From NCBI GenBank assembly GCA_002441285.1, contig DJVR01000056.1, positions 1 through 33,913 of the forward strand: DNA of 33,913 nucleotides, in the 5' to 3' direction. Positions 1-8,214 of the stretch are shown in pieces. The notes under the pieces are model-generated. The model saw only the letters and a program-made list of their open reading frames with translations. It ran no database searches and was not told where the DNA came from. Position 1 is the stretch's first letter, and each line of letters begins with the position of its first letter. Both the position numbers and the translations under genes were made by a program. The DNA is from Candidatus Atribacteria bacterium UBA6251 (GTDB lineage: Bacteria; Atribacterota; Phoenicimicrobiia; Phoenicimicrobiales; Phoenicimicrobiaceae).

Positions 1-2
1 GT

Positions 3-818
3 TTGTTTTACCATTACCATATTTTTAACCCTATTAGCCTTTCAAAGTTAGCTAAACTATTGCAAAGTGTTCGACAGGAAAAGGCCATTAACTTTAAGGA
101 GTTAGTTTTATTAGGGAGAGATAAAACTAAGAGAGTGGTAGAGTTTTCTGCTAACCCAGTAAGATTTGGTCAGCAAGCCTTGATTTTGGTAACAGTTAGA
201 GATATAACCCAGCAAAAAACATTAGAAAAAGAACTTAGAAAGAGCTTAAACTCGACCTTGTTGACTATTTCTAAAATCGTGGAAACCAGAGATTCTTATA
301 CCTATATTCATCAGAAAAAAGTATGCCAATTGGCTGTCCGTATAGCCAAAGAATTAGGATTATCCCGGGAGAAGATTGAGGGAATAAGAATAGCTTCTTT
401 AATTCATGATATTGGTAAAGTTGGTATACCGGTAACAATTTTAACTAAACCAACCAAATTAAGTAAAAATGAATTTTCTCTTATTCAAAGCCATCCCCAA
501 ATCGGATATGAAATCTTAAAATCCTTATCCTTTCCTTATCCTATTGCCCAAATTATTCTGCAGCACCACGAGAGATGGAATGGTTCGGGATATCCACAAG
601 GATTGAAAGGAGAAGAAATAATGCTCGAAGCCAGGATTATTGCGGTTGCTGATGTAGTAGAGGCAATCTCTGCTCATCGCCCTTATCGACCATCTTTAAG
701 TATAGAAAAGGCTTTGGAGCACATCTTTCAGAATAGAGGAATCCTTTATGATCCCAAAATAGTAGAAATATGTCTTTATCTCTTTCGGGAAAGAGGATTT
801 AAATTTAAAGAGGAATAG
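3..818 (+). CDS. PAS/HD-GYP domain protein, probable c-di-GMP phosphodiesterase (5' partial)
   Basis: The frame is open to the window edge, so the true start is probably upstream and the TTG at position 3 need not be the start. Residues 1-75 look like the end of a PAS sensor domain, closing with the typical 'TVRDITQQK'. Residues 88-255 are an HD-GYP domain: HD pair H135-D136 in 'LIHDIGK', then 'HHERWNGSGYPQGL' at 188-201 containing the GYP signature, then the 'RPYRP' loop at 226-230. HD-GYP proteins hydrolyse cyclic di-GMP to GMP with a di- or tri-metal centre. All signature residues are present, so activity is likely. The gene converges on the minus-strand B12 transporter; the 64-bp gap has no strong terminator. 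The sensed signal is unknown. Confidence 0.9.
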   Translation: MFYHYHIFNPISLSKLAKLLQSVRQEKAINFKELVLLGRDKTKRVVEFSANPVRFGQQALILVTVRDITQQKTLEKELRKSLNSTLLTISKIVETRDSYTYIHQKKVCQLAVRIAKELGLSREKIEGIRIASLIHDIGKVGIPVTILTKPTKLSKNEFSLIQSHPQIGYEILKSLSFPYPIAQIILQHHERWNGSGYPQGLKGEEIMLEARIIAVADVVEAISAHRPYRPSLSIEKALEHIFQNRGILYDPKIVEICLYLFRERGFKFKEE

Positions 819-882
819 AAAATTGTAGAGATTTAGGTCTTTTATCAGAGTGGTTAAAGATATTGTTAATCCCATTTTTGAT

Positions 883-1667
883 TTAGATTAATACCTGAGG
901 AACACCAAATTCAGGATGCCTAATTAAATTAGGCTTCATCCCGTATACTTTCTGAAGATTCTCACTGGTCAATACTTCTTCTGGTGTTCCTATCTTTTCT
1001 ATTCTTCCCTGATTTAAAAGTAAAAGTTGGTGGGAAGATATACTGGCTAAATTTAGGTTATGGAAGACGGAAATTACGGTTAACCCTTGATTATAAAGGG
1101 TATTCTTTAATAGTTTTAACATTTCATATTGATAATTTAAATCCAAATGGGAAGTAAATTCATCTAAGAGTAAGAGTTTAGGAGTCTGAGTCAGAGCTTT
1201 GGCTAAAAAGACTCTCTGCCTTTCTCCCCCGCTAATCTGAAAATATTCTTTTCTGCTAATGGCAAAGATGCTGTTTTTTCCATTGTTTCTTTGGCCAGGT
1301 GATAATCTTCCAGGGTTTCTCCTTTCCATCGGGTAATATAGGGTAATCTTCCCATAAAGACTATTTCTTTTACTTTGAAATTAAAACTAACCCAGGTATC
1401 TTGTGGTACTACCGAAATAATTTTTGCTATCTCTCTCCGGGGGAGGGTATTTAAATCTTGATCTTCAAAAAAAACTTTGCCCTGGCTTGGTTTTAAAATG
1501 CCTGAGATAATCTTTAAAAGAGTGGTCTTTCCTGAACCGTTTGGCCCGATGATGCCCCAAAATTCTCCTTTTGGTACCGAAAAATTTAGATCTGATAGGG
1601 TTTTATTTTGGTGATGGTAAGAGAAACTTACCCCTTTAACTGTCAATATATAGTGAGATGTAGACAT
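883..1667 (-). pseudogene. btuD: Cobalamin-type ABC transporter ATPase (BtuD-like), frameshifted
   Basis: ATPase of a BtuCDF/FecCD-type importer. The N-terminal part (ATG at 1667) has Walker A 'GPNGSGKT' and a Q-loop region; a second frame carries the signature 'ISGGERQRV', Walker B 'LLLLDEFTSHLD', and H-loop 'VISVFHNLN', and runs to the stop at 883. The two frames join if one base is added in the short A/T run near 1240-1243: the text then reads 'LAEKNIF' followed by 'QISGGERQRV', which matches the family. A single-base deletion is therefore the simplest explanation. As written, the product would be an ATPase without a signature motif and inactive. The gene starts 1 nt after the btuC stop, so it is the last gene of the riboswitch-controlled operon. 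A consensus error in an A run is the main alternative. Confidence 0.8.
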
Positions 1668-1668
1668 T

Positions 1669-2731
1669 CTATTGGTACCCCCTTTTCAAGAGATAAATAA
1701 ATAAGGGAGCACCTATAGCAGCAGTGATTGCTCCAATAGGAATTTCACTTGGAGCAAGTATAAAGCGAGCTAAAGTATCACAAAGAATTAGAAATACCGC
1801 CCCCAGAAAGGCAGAAGCAGGTAACATAGTCCGATGATCTGGTCCTACCAAAAGCCTGGTAATATGCGGAATGATTAACCCTACAAAACCTATAATTCCG
1901 GTGAAAGAGACCACAGAGGCAATAATTAAAGAACCAATAATAAAAATACGAATTCTTAATTTACCGGTATTTATTCCTAGGTGTAAGGCTTCCTCTTCGC
2001 CCAGGGCTAAAGCGTTTAGATCTAAAGAGGAGGTAAAAAGTAGGGTACAACCTACTAATACTGGTATGGTAATGATACTTATTTTATACCAACTGGCAGT
2101 AGAGAGACCCCCCATTAACCAGAAGACCATAGAATGTAATTCGCTTTTAGAAAAGGCAAGTAGAATAGTGATTAATGCGGAGAAAAGAAAGGTTATAGCT
2201 ACCCCTGCTAAGAGTAGACCGATCGAGCCTTCAGTCAGGCTTATTTTAGAAGATTGGTAAACTAGAAAAAGAGAAAAGAGTGCTCCTAAAAAAGCAAATA
2301 AGGGAAGAAAGGGAAGATAGGAAGTTAAGTAATAACCGGAGAGATGCTCCAGGGCAATACCTAAACAGGCTCCCAGGGCAGCCCCCGCTGATACTCCCAA
2401 GATATATGGATCAGCCAAACAAAGGATTTCTCAGTATGCCCTGAAAGGCAGCTCCTACAGCAGACAAGGCTATTCCAGTCAGATTAGCCATTACTATTCG
2501 TGGGATTCTCAATTGCCAGATAATGAGGTAAGGAGTATCCTCTATCAAGTGATTACTTAGAATAGAAAAAATTACTTCGGGTTTAATAGAGGCTACTCCG
2601 AAGTTTAAAGCAAATAGACCTACTCCCAGTATACTAACTATTCCAAGAAAAGATATTACTAATAATCTTCTTCTCCAGTTAGTATATCCTATATTTTCTT
2701 TAAAATTTGGCTTAGAAATTGAAGATGACAT
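1669..2731 (-). pseudogene. btuC: Cobalamin-type ABC transporter permease (BtuC-like), frameshifted by a 4-bp duplication
   Basis: FecCD/BtuC-family permease, which moves vitamin B12 or siderophores across the inner membrane. The likely start is the ATG at 2731, overlapping the end of btuF. The first frame ends at 'GILRNPLFG*'; the second frame continues 'ADPYILGVSAGAALGA' and has the full set of later membrane helices, including 'GFVGLIIPHITRLLVG' and 'EIPIGAITAAIGAPLF'. The family pattern is 'RNPLADPYILG'. At about 2415-2422 the minus strand reads TTTG twice in tandem; removing one copy restores exactly that pattern. This is a classic slippage duplication and is not a homopolymer error. Everything else is well conserved, so the break is probably recent. 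Confidence 0.82.
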
Positions 2732-3633
2732 ATAATTGTTCCAGACCATCGACCAGGCGAGGTCCTGCCCGGTAGAAGAGATCCTCATTTACTATAAAGA
2801 TTTTTTGATTTTTTATAGCCGGGATATTTGACCAGCCTGGGCGTTGAAAAATATTTTCTTTAATCTTAGATTCTTCTCCTGGGTCCATTGCCCTACCGGA
2901 ACGATAATAAGATCAGGTGCTTTTTCCGCTACCAGTTCCGGATTAATTTTTACCCATCCCGAAAAGTCCCGAGCAATGTTTTCTCCTCCGGCTAAACTGA
3001 TTAACTCATCAAAGAGGGTATCAGCACCGGGGGTATAGATAATTTCGTAAGTTCCTCCAATAAAAAGACTTTGGGTTTACGCGAAGAACCAATTTGAGAG
3101 ACTTTATTTTTTATTATTTCAACTCTTTGGTACAGATTTTCTACTATCTTAGCCCCTTGTTCTGGAATTCCACAAACTCTGGCTATCATCTTCATTCTCT
3201 CTAATGTATCTTTCAAGGTCAGTGGTTCGATATCTAAGACCTTAAATCCTAATTCTCTAAGGCGCTCAATCTCTTTTAATTGAAATGTAGCAAAGGCTAA
3301 GACCAGATCGGGTTTGAGGGTAATAATTTTTTCTAAATTTAAAGGAGATATTTCTCCGATTTTTTCGATTATTTTTACTTCCTCTGGATAATTATCGTAA
3401 TTGGTTACTCCTACTACCTTGTTTCCTAAACCCAGGGCGAAGAGTATTTCCGTATTATTGGGAGCAGCAGAAACAATACGTTGAGGTTCGCTGGTAAAGG
3501 TAACCGGAACGCCAGTATCATCGATTACGGTTAAGGGATAATTGACTGTATTTGACCAACCTGTTAATAAGCAAAGATTTACTGTAAATAATAAAAAAAT
3601 AAATATTAAAATAAATTTTTTACAAATATTCAC
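2712..3633 (-). pseudogene. btuF: Cobalamin-type periplasmic binding protein (BtuF-like), multiple lesions
   Basis: Substrate-binding component of the B12 importer, first gene after the riboswitch. The opening frame (ATG at 3633) has a hydrophobic signal segment, then 'PQRIVSAAPNNTEILFALG' and 'LKPDLVLAF', typical of BtuF/FepB-type binding proteins. Near 3045-3058 the frame shifts to one reading 'YTPGADTLFDELISLAGG'; near 2845-2860 it shifts again to 'NIFQRPGWSNIPAIKNQ' and 'RAGPRLVDGLEQL', the canonical C-terminus, ending at 2712 inside the btuC start. The signal peptide reads 'LLTGW' where a lipobox would read LLTGC, so the lipid-anchor cysteine also appears lost by one base change (TGG). 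The two frameshifts plus the missing Cys make a functional product unlikely. Confidence 0.8.
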
Positions 3634-3732
3634 TAAGTACCAACATATTTTTGGGTTATTGAGTATTAACTTATTTTTTTAAAGGTGATAGGCTAATTGT
3701 TTATTTAATTAGTAAATTACAAATTTTATAAA

Positions 3733-3768
3733 TAAAAATATCACCCTCTTTCTCCACGAAGAAGTGAT
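3733..3768 (-). terminator. Intrinsic terminator of the B12 riboswitch
   Basis: On the minus strand a hairpin with arms ATCAC...GTGAT, extended by TCTT/AAGA around a bulge, is followed directly by a T-rich tract. It lies just 3' of the cobalamin aptamer and before btuF. This arrangement indicates transcriptional attenuation: B12 binding would favour the hairpin and switch off btuFCD. Confidence 0.6.
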
Positions 3769-3773
3769 GTTTA

Positions 3774-3942
3774 GCTTTAAGCGGGCTGGTCTCCTGGCTT
3801 AGGGGTCATTCTAACAGCTATGCCTTCCCATCCAGATTAAAAGTTAAGTTAGGATAGTGGCTTTTTATAGCTTTCGTCGCCCATTACAGTAGCGGGACTG
3901 CGGTGGATTCTCACCACTCTTCCCATAACCTGCTTATTAAAG
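3774..3942 (-). ncRNA. Cobalamin riboswitch
   Basis: The minus strand carries the hallmark blocks of the cobalamin (B12-box) riboswitch in order: 'GTGAGAATCCACCGCAGTCC', 'CCGCTACTGTAA', then 'GCCACT' and 'TCTGGATGGGAAGGC', and the closing 'AGCCAGGAGACC'. The outer stem P1 pairs CTTTAA plus AGC..GG near 3929-3942 with the complementary segment near 3775-3785. The core bases look undamaged although every gene it controls is broken. Established role: senses adenosyl- or aquo-cobalamin and represses uptake and synthesis genes. Here it precedes btuF by about 140 nt. Confidence 0.93.
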
Positions 3943-3971
3943 TAGAGAAATATTCAATTTTTATTATCATA

Positions 3972-4000
3972 AATATAATATATTTCTAAGAAAATTGCAA
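3972..4000 (-). promoter_or_regulatory. Candidate sigma-70 promoter for riboswitch-btuFCD
   Basis: On the minus strand, TTGCAA (3995-4000) is followed after 17 nt by TATATT (3972-3977), about 30 nt upstream of the riboswitch P1 stem. Position and spacing fit, but the region is AT-rich, so chance matches are possible. Confidence 0.45.
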
Positions 4001-4165
4001 TATTTAAATACTGGGGCGGTGTTTTTGAAAGGATAGATGCTTTTAGGATTATAAAATATTATTCTAAGGTTATTAAGTTTAAAAAATAATAATAACTGAA
4101 TATAATAGGCTATATAGATTCTCGGGAGGAGAAGAAAAAGTTTTCTCTCTGCTAATATATTTTGG

Positions 4166-4200
4166 TATAATAAAATATAATTAAATAGGAAAAGGAAGGA
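4166..4200 (+). promoter_or_regulatory. Candidate -10 box and ribosome binding site for cobO
   Basis: TATAAT at 4166-4171 and a purine-rich AGGAAAAGGAAGG stretch at 4187-4199 precede the ATG at 4207. No good -35 box is visible 17 nt upstream, so the -10 assignment is weak; the ribosome binding site is convincing. Confidence 0.4.
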
Positions 4201-4206
4201 AAACCT

Positions 4207-4725
4207 ATGCGACAAGGCTTAATCCAGGTCTATACTGGAGATGGAAAGGGTAAAACTACTGCTGCTTTAGGATTAGCTTTAAGGGCAGCCGGTAGGAATT
4301 GGAGAGTATTAATAGTGCAGTTTATGAAAAAATGGGATTATGGAGAACTACATTCATTGACCCATATTCCCAATATTACTTTAAAAACCTTTGGTACAGA
4401 AGAATTTGTATACAAGGGCAGGGCAAAAGAGATAGATTAACAGGAAGCGGAGAAAGCCTTTTATTTTGGTATAGAGGCAATGTTAAGTAAAAATTATGAT
4501 TTGATTATTTTTGACGAATTGAATATGGCTTTATATTTTGAACTCTTGTGTTTATCAGAGGTGATAGAAAAGTTAAAACAAAAACCACCTGAGGTAGAAG
4601 TGGTAATAACTGGTAGAAAAGCTCCTCAGGAAATAATTGATATAGCGGATTTAGTTACGGAGATGATAGAAATTAAACATCCTTATCAAAAGGGCCAATC
4701 AGCCCGAGAAGGGATTGAATATTAA
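4207..4725 (+). pseudogene. cobO: Cob(I)alamin adenosyltransferase (CobO/CobA family) with in-frame stop
   Basis: CobO/CobA-type corrinoid adenosyltransferases transfer adenosyl from ATP to cob(I)alamin. P-loop 'GDGKGKTT' is at residues 11-18; later 'DLIIFDELNMAL' and 'VITGRKAPQEIIDIADLVTE' and the conserved end 'HPYQKGQSAREGIEY' are all present in one reading frame. A TAA at 4438-4440 interrupts it after 'GRAKEID'; translation resumes in the same frame with 'QEAEKAFYFGIEAM'. The length of 172 codons is normal. This is a clean nonsense mutation, not an indel, so homopolymer error does not explain it. It is divergent from the riboswitch-btuFCD operon, consistent with B12 salvage. Confidence 0.85.
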
Positions 4726-4811
4726 AAGCCAATGGTAGTAAAAATATAAAGCAAGAAAAGAAATCAATAACTAATACTTAATTGGGTAAAATGAGTATTT
4801 TAAGGAAAAAG

Positions 4812-5654
4812 ATGATCAAGTTCGGAAAGGAAATGGGAGTGGAAAAAAAGATAAAGGATTTACGAGAGAATTTGCAAGGTATGCAAAACATACTGGTAGC
4901 TTACTCTGGAGGGGTGGATAGTACCTTTTTGTTAAAAATTGCCCAGGAAGAATTAGAGGATAGAGTAATAGCGGTAACCATAAAAACAGAAGTGCAAACT
5001 GATGAAGAAATAAGTAGAGCTATAAAGATAGCTCAAAGATGGGAAATAAAGCATCTAGTAAAGGAATTTTCTATTTTGAATAATCCAGAATTTGTAAAAA
5101 ATCCTTTAGAACGCTGTTATATTTGTAAGAGAGAAATTTTTCAAATAATGCAAGAGATAGCTAAAGCTAATCATATAAAATATATAGTAGATGGTTCCAA
5201 TTATTCTGACTTAAATGATTTTCGACCAGGGTTAAGAGCCCTACGAGAGCTAAAAATCAAGAGTCCATTGCAAGAAGTCTTTCTTTCTAAAGAAGAGATT
5301 CGCCTGGCTTCTAAAAAGTTGAGTTTACCTGATTGGAATCAACCATCTAATTCCTGTTTAGCTACTAGAATTCCTTATAATGAAGAGATTAATCAAGAAA
5401 AACTAAAAAGAATAGAACAAGCAGAAAATTTTCTCCACCAATTAGGTATAAAAGAGATACGAGTAAAATGCCATGATAAGTTGGCTAGAATTGAGATCAG
5501 CGAGAATGATATTCCCCTCTTGATAGACTTAAAAAATAGAGAAGAAGTAGTAAATCGATTAAGAAGCATAGGATTTGTTTACTGTACTCTGGATTTAGCA
5601 AGCTATTTGAATAAGGAAAAAAGTAAAGATATTGCCGAGAAAGGAAAGAATTAA
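4812..5654 (+). CDS. larE: LarE, ATP-dependent sulfur transferase for nickel-pincer cofactor
   Basis: LarE adenylates the carboxylates of P2CMN and inserts sulfur, yielding the dithio precursor of the nickel-pincer nucleotide of lactate racemase-like enzymes. PP-loop 'SGGVDST' is at residues 32-38 from this start. Three cysteines stand out: C102 and C105 in 'RCYICK' and C182 in 'SNSCLATR'. This three-Cys arrangement is known for LarE proteins proposed to bind a [4Fe-4S] cluster and act catalytically rather than sacrificing their own cysteine. The start ATG at 4812 has AAGG six bases upstream; a TTG at 4782 or ATGs at 4791 and 4833 are alternatives. larB begins on the base after this stop codon, implying translational coupling. 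Confidence 0.92.
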   Translation: MIKFGKEMGVEKKIKDLRENLQGMQNILVAYSGGVDSTFLLKIAQEELEDRVIAVTIKTEVQTDEEISRAIKIAQRWEIKHLVKEFSILNNPEFVKNPLERCYICKREIFQIMQEIAKANHIKYIVDGSNYSDLNDFRPGLRALRELKIKSPLQEVFLSKEEIRLASKKLSLPDWNQPSNSCLATRIPYNEEINQEKLKRIEQAENFLHQLGIKEIRVKCHDKLARIEISENDIPLLIDLKNREEVVNRLRSIGFVYCTLDLASYLNKEKSKDIAEKGKN

Positions 5655-6416
5655 ATGGTCGCAAAAAGAGAAATAAAAAAGATTTTGCAACAATTTCAAG
5701 CTGGGCAAATAGATATAGATACTGTTTTGGAACGATTAAAACATTTTCCTTATGATGATCTGAATTTTGTCAAAATAGATAGCCATAGATCTTTAAGAAA
5801 AGGGTTTCCTGAGGTTATCTATTGTCAGGGAAAGAGTTTAGAACAGATTGCCCGGATAGCCGAGAGAATGAAAGAGAATAAAGAAGAATTTATTGCTACT
5901 CGAGCTACTCCCGAAGTGTATCAGGTGATTAAAAAATATATTCCCGAGGTAACCTATTTTGAGGAAGCTCGCCTAGTAGCAGTAGATAGAAAGAAAATCA
6001 TAAATCCTGATAAATTTATTTTAATAATTAGTGCTGGGACTTCTGATATTCCGGTGGCTGAAGAAGCAGCGGTAATAGCAGAATTGATGGGGAATAGAGT
6101 AGAACGATTATATGATGTGGGGGTAGCAGGAATACACCGAATTTTAGATAACAAGAAAAAACTACTTTCTGCTAATGTTCTTGTAGTAGTTGCGGGAATG
6201 GAAGGGGCCTTACCCAGTGTAGTGGGGGGATTAGTAGATAAGCCTATTATTGCTGTTCCCACCAGTGTGGGATATGGTTCTAATTTTGGTGGTTTATCTG
6301 CCCTTCTGGCTATGTTAAATAGTTGTGCCCCAGGATTAGCAGTGGTGAATATAGATAATGGATTTGGAGCAGGGTATATGGCCGGCTTAATTAATCAATT
6401 AAATGAGGTGATATGA
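5655..6416 (+). CDS. larB: LarB, nicotinate adenine dinucleotide carboxylase/hydrolase
   Basis: LarB is a PurE-related enzyme that carboxylates C5 of the pyridine ring of NaAD and hydrolyses the phosphoanhydride to give P2CMN, the first step of nickel-pincer cofactor synthesis. The C-terminal PurE-like domain (about 120-253) shows 'SAGTSDIPVAEEA', 'GMEGALPSVVGGL' at 181-193, and 'LNSCAPG', where C224 likely matches the catalytic cysteine. Length (253 aa) is normal for the family. Its start directly abuts the larE stop and its TGA overlaps the larC ATG, so the three are co-translated. Confidence 0.94.
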   Translation: MVAKREIKKILQQFQAGQIDIDTVLERLKHFPYDDLNFVKIDSHRSLRKGFPEVIYCQGKSLEQIARIAERMKENKEEFIATRATPEVYQVIKKYIPEVTYFEEARLVAVDRKKIINPDKFILIISAGTSDIPVAEEAAVIAELMGNRVERLYDVGVAGIHRILDNKKKLLSANVLVVVAGMEGALPSVVGGLVDKPIIAVPTSVGYGSNFGGLSALLAMLNSCAPGLAVVNIDNGFGAGYMAGLINQLNEVI

Positions 6417-7606
6417 TGAAAGTAGCATATTTTGAATGTCTTTCCGGAATTAGTGGAGATATGGTGGTGGGAGCATTATTGGATGCTGGGTTAAAATTGG
6501 AAGAGTTGGAAGAAGAATTAAAGAAACTGAATCTTTCTGGTTATGCTTTAGAGGCAAAAAAAGTCTCTAAAAAAGGAATCAGGGCGACTCAATTTAAAGT
6601 ACAGATAGAAGAGCAGGGAGTAGAGAGAAGATTTAAAGATATTCTCCTTATTCTAGAACAGAGTAAATTAGAAAAAGAGCTTAAAGAGCAGGCGATCCAG
6701 ATATTCTATAGACTTGCCCAAGCAGAATCTAAGATTCATCAAAAAGAGATGGCAAAGATTCATTTTCATGAAGTAGGAGGAATTGATGCGATTATCGATA
6801 TTACCTCTGCGGTAATCGGGATAAAAAAATTAGGAATTCAGGAAATCTATTCTTCTGCTTTGCCCCTGGGAAAGGGTTTTGTAGAGTGTGCTCATGGACT
6901 TATTCCAGTTCCAGCTCCAGCCACTCTGGAGTTATTAAAGGATATTCCGACTTATGATGGAAAGGTAAAGAGCGAAATGGTTACTCCTACGGGGGCAGCA
7001 ATTATCAGCACATTAGCTAAGGGTTTTGGGGAGAGACCATTTTTCAGTCTAGAGAAGGTTGGATATGGAGCAGGAGAGAAAGAATTCGCTATACCCAATC
7101 TTTTGAGGATAAATATTGGTCAGAGATTGGAGGAAGAAGAAAGTATTTCTGATTTATATCTTCAAGATAAAGTAATCTTGTTAGAAACTAATCTGGATAA
7201 TATGAATCCAGAATTTTATGATTATATTATGGAAAGATTATTTTCTGTTCAGGCTCTGGAGGTTTTTCTTATTCCTATTCAAATGAAGAAGAATAGACCG
7301 GGTTGTCAACTTAGTGTACTAATAGCAGAAGAAAACTTATCCAAAGCCCTGGAAATAATATTTGCAGAAACTACTACCCTGGGAATACGAATAAAAGAAG
7401 TAAAGAGATTTAAATTAGAACGAAAAGTAGAGAAAATTAAGACCAGATTTGGTGAAGTTAGAGTGAAAATTGGTATGAATAGAAAGGAAGTTAAAAATAT
7501 TGCTCCCGAGTACGAAGATTGTAAAAAAATAGCCAAACAATGGCAAGTATCTCTTAAAGAAGTATATGAAGAGACAAAAAGGGTAGCTGATGAAAGATTT
7601 AAGTAA
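6413..7606 (+). CDS. larC: LarC, nickel insertion protein (single full-length ORF)
   Basis: LarC is the CTP-dependent cyclometallase that inserts nickel into the pincer nucleotide. The N-terminus 'YFECLSGISGDM' and the segment 'KIHFHEVGGIDAIIDI' near residues 116-131 are typical; the C-terminal domain contains 'LETNLDNMNPEFYDYIMERL' near 261-280. In Lactiplantibacillus plantarum, full-length LarC needs a programmed frameshift between larC1 and larC2; here both halves are one uninterrupted 397-aa frame. The ATG overlaps the larB stop (ATGA). No larA, nickel transporter or regulator is in this window, so the client enzyme must be encoded elsewhere. Confidence 0.94.
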   Translation: MMKVAYFECLSGISGDMVVGALLDAGLKLEELEEELKKLNLSGYALEAKKVSKKGIRATQFKVQIEEQGVERRFKDILLILEQSKLEKELKEQAIQIFYRLAQAESKIHQKEMAKIHFHEVGGIDAIIDITSAVIGIKKLGIQEIYSSALPLGKGFVECAHGLIPVPAPATLELLKDIPTYDGKVKSEMVTPTGAAIISTLAKGFGERPFFSLEKVGYGAGEKEFAIPNLLRINIGQRLEEEESISDLYLQDKVILLETNLDNMNPEFYDYIMERLFSVQALEVFLIPIQMKKNRPGCQLSVLIAEENLSKALEIIFAETTTLGIRIKEVKRFKLERKVEKIKTRFGEVRVKIGMNRKEVKNIAPEYEDCKKIAKQWQVSLKEVYEETKRVADERFK

Positions 7607-7620
7607 TCAACAGTGCTGAT

Positions 7621-7756
7621 AGGTAGTTAGATACTTGGTTAACTGACTAATTAGTAAAAAGTGAAAAGTAATGAGTAATTAGTGATAAATTTGGTCCACA
7701 GACTAACTGCCAAACTAGCAAACTGGATAACCGGGTAACTGGCAAATTGATTAACT
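7621..7756. repeat. Intergenic arrays of 8-bp and 7-bp degenerate tandem units
   Basis: Between larC and the DUF2007 gene. 7621-7652 holds four octamers; 7653-7687 holds five heptamers, all AGTRAnn; 7701-7756 holds seven octamers of consensus GGNWAACT. In the last array AA at positions 5-6 is invariant (7 of 7), position 4 is always A or T, and positions 1, 7 and 8 are each 6 of 7. The units are not identical copies, so this is not an ordinary minisatellite. No coding potential is seen. Confidence 0.7.
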
Positions 7757-7805
7757 ATAGTAGAGTAAAGTAATTGCTGAATTTATAATGAGAAGAGGGA
7801 AGGGT

Positions 7806-8051
7806 ATGCCTAAAAATACCGATAAGAAAAATCAAGATACAAAAATTGTAGAATTATGCAGAGTTCCTCGAGAGGATGAAGCTCTTACTATCAAGAGTTT
7901 ATTAGCAAATTATGGGATAGAATGTATTCTCCAATCTGATATTACTCATTCAGTATATCCTTTTGTAGCAGATGGATTAGCGGAGGTGATAATCTTAGTC
8001 GCTGACAAGGATCTAGAAAAAAGTAAAGAAGTCATTAATAAAAATATTTAG
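7806..8051 (+). CDS. DUF2007-family small protein
   Basis: An 81-residue protein of the DUF2007 (putative signal-transducing) type: 'VELCRVPREDEALTIKSLLA', then 'YGIECILQSD', and 'EVIILVADKDLEKSKEVI' at the end, a compact alpha/beta fold. The function of the family is not established. The start at 7806 is chosen because GAGGGAAGG lies immediately upstream; the ATG at 7788 lacks a ribosome binding site. It is isolated by repeat-filled gaps on both sides, so it is probably transcribed alone. Confidence 0.7.
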   Translation: MPKNTDKKNQDTKIVELCRVPREDEALTIKSLLANYGIECILQSDITHSVYPFVADGLAEVIILVADKDLEKSKEVINKNI

Positions 8052-8053
8052 AG

Positions 8054-8193
8054 GAAGTTAGTTTGTTGACTAGTTAGTAGGTTAATTAGTTTAAGAAAAA
8101 GAAAAAAGATTACTGAAGAAAAGATAGGGGTAAGGAACGAGTTGGCTAATAATTCTATATTTAACTAGCTAACCAATTAACTAGATAATAAAC
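8054..8193. repeat. Two further octamer-phased intergenic arrays
   Basis: 8054-8093 contains five consecutive octamers, each with GTT at positions 4-6 (5 of 5). 8162-8193 contains four octamers starting TAA, with consensus TAACTAGN, followed by another TAAG. The gap lies between the DUF2007 and YjbQ genes and has no convincing coding region. Confidence 0.6.
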
Positions 8194-8214
8194 TAAGTAA
8201 AAGAGAGGCGTTTT

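Noticed and set aside
1871..2260. Plus-strand ORF inside btuC
   Set aside because: Shadow of a membrane-protein gene; the opposite strand has clear BtuC motifs.
2844..3038. Plus-strand ORF inside btuF
   Set aside because: Antisense to conserved BtuF C-terminal sequence; no independent evidence.
3967..4215. Minus-strand ORF of 82 codons between riboswitch and cobO
   Set aside because: AT-driven, no domain, overlaps the likely btu promoter and the cobO start.
4438..4440. Recoding of the in-frame TAA in cobO
   Set aside because: TAA is not a known selenocysteine or pyrrolysine codon, and many other genes here end with TAA; nonsense mutation is simpler.
6413..7606. Programmed frameshift in larC
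   Set aside because: The whole gene is one open frame here, so no frameshift is needed.
7621..8193. CRISPR-like repeat region
   Set aside because: Units are 7-8 bp, degenerate and have no spacers or cas genes; this is a short-period array, not CRISPR.
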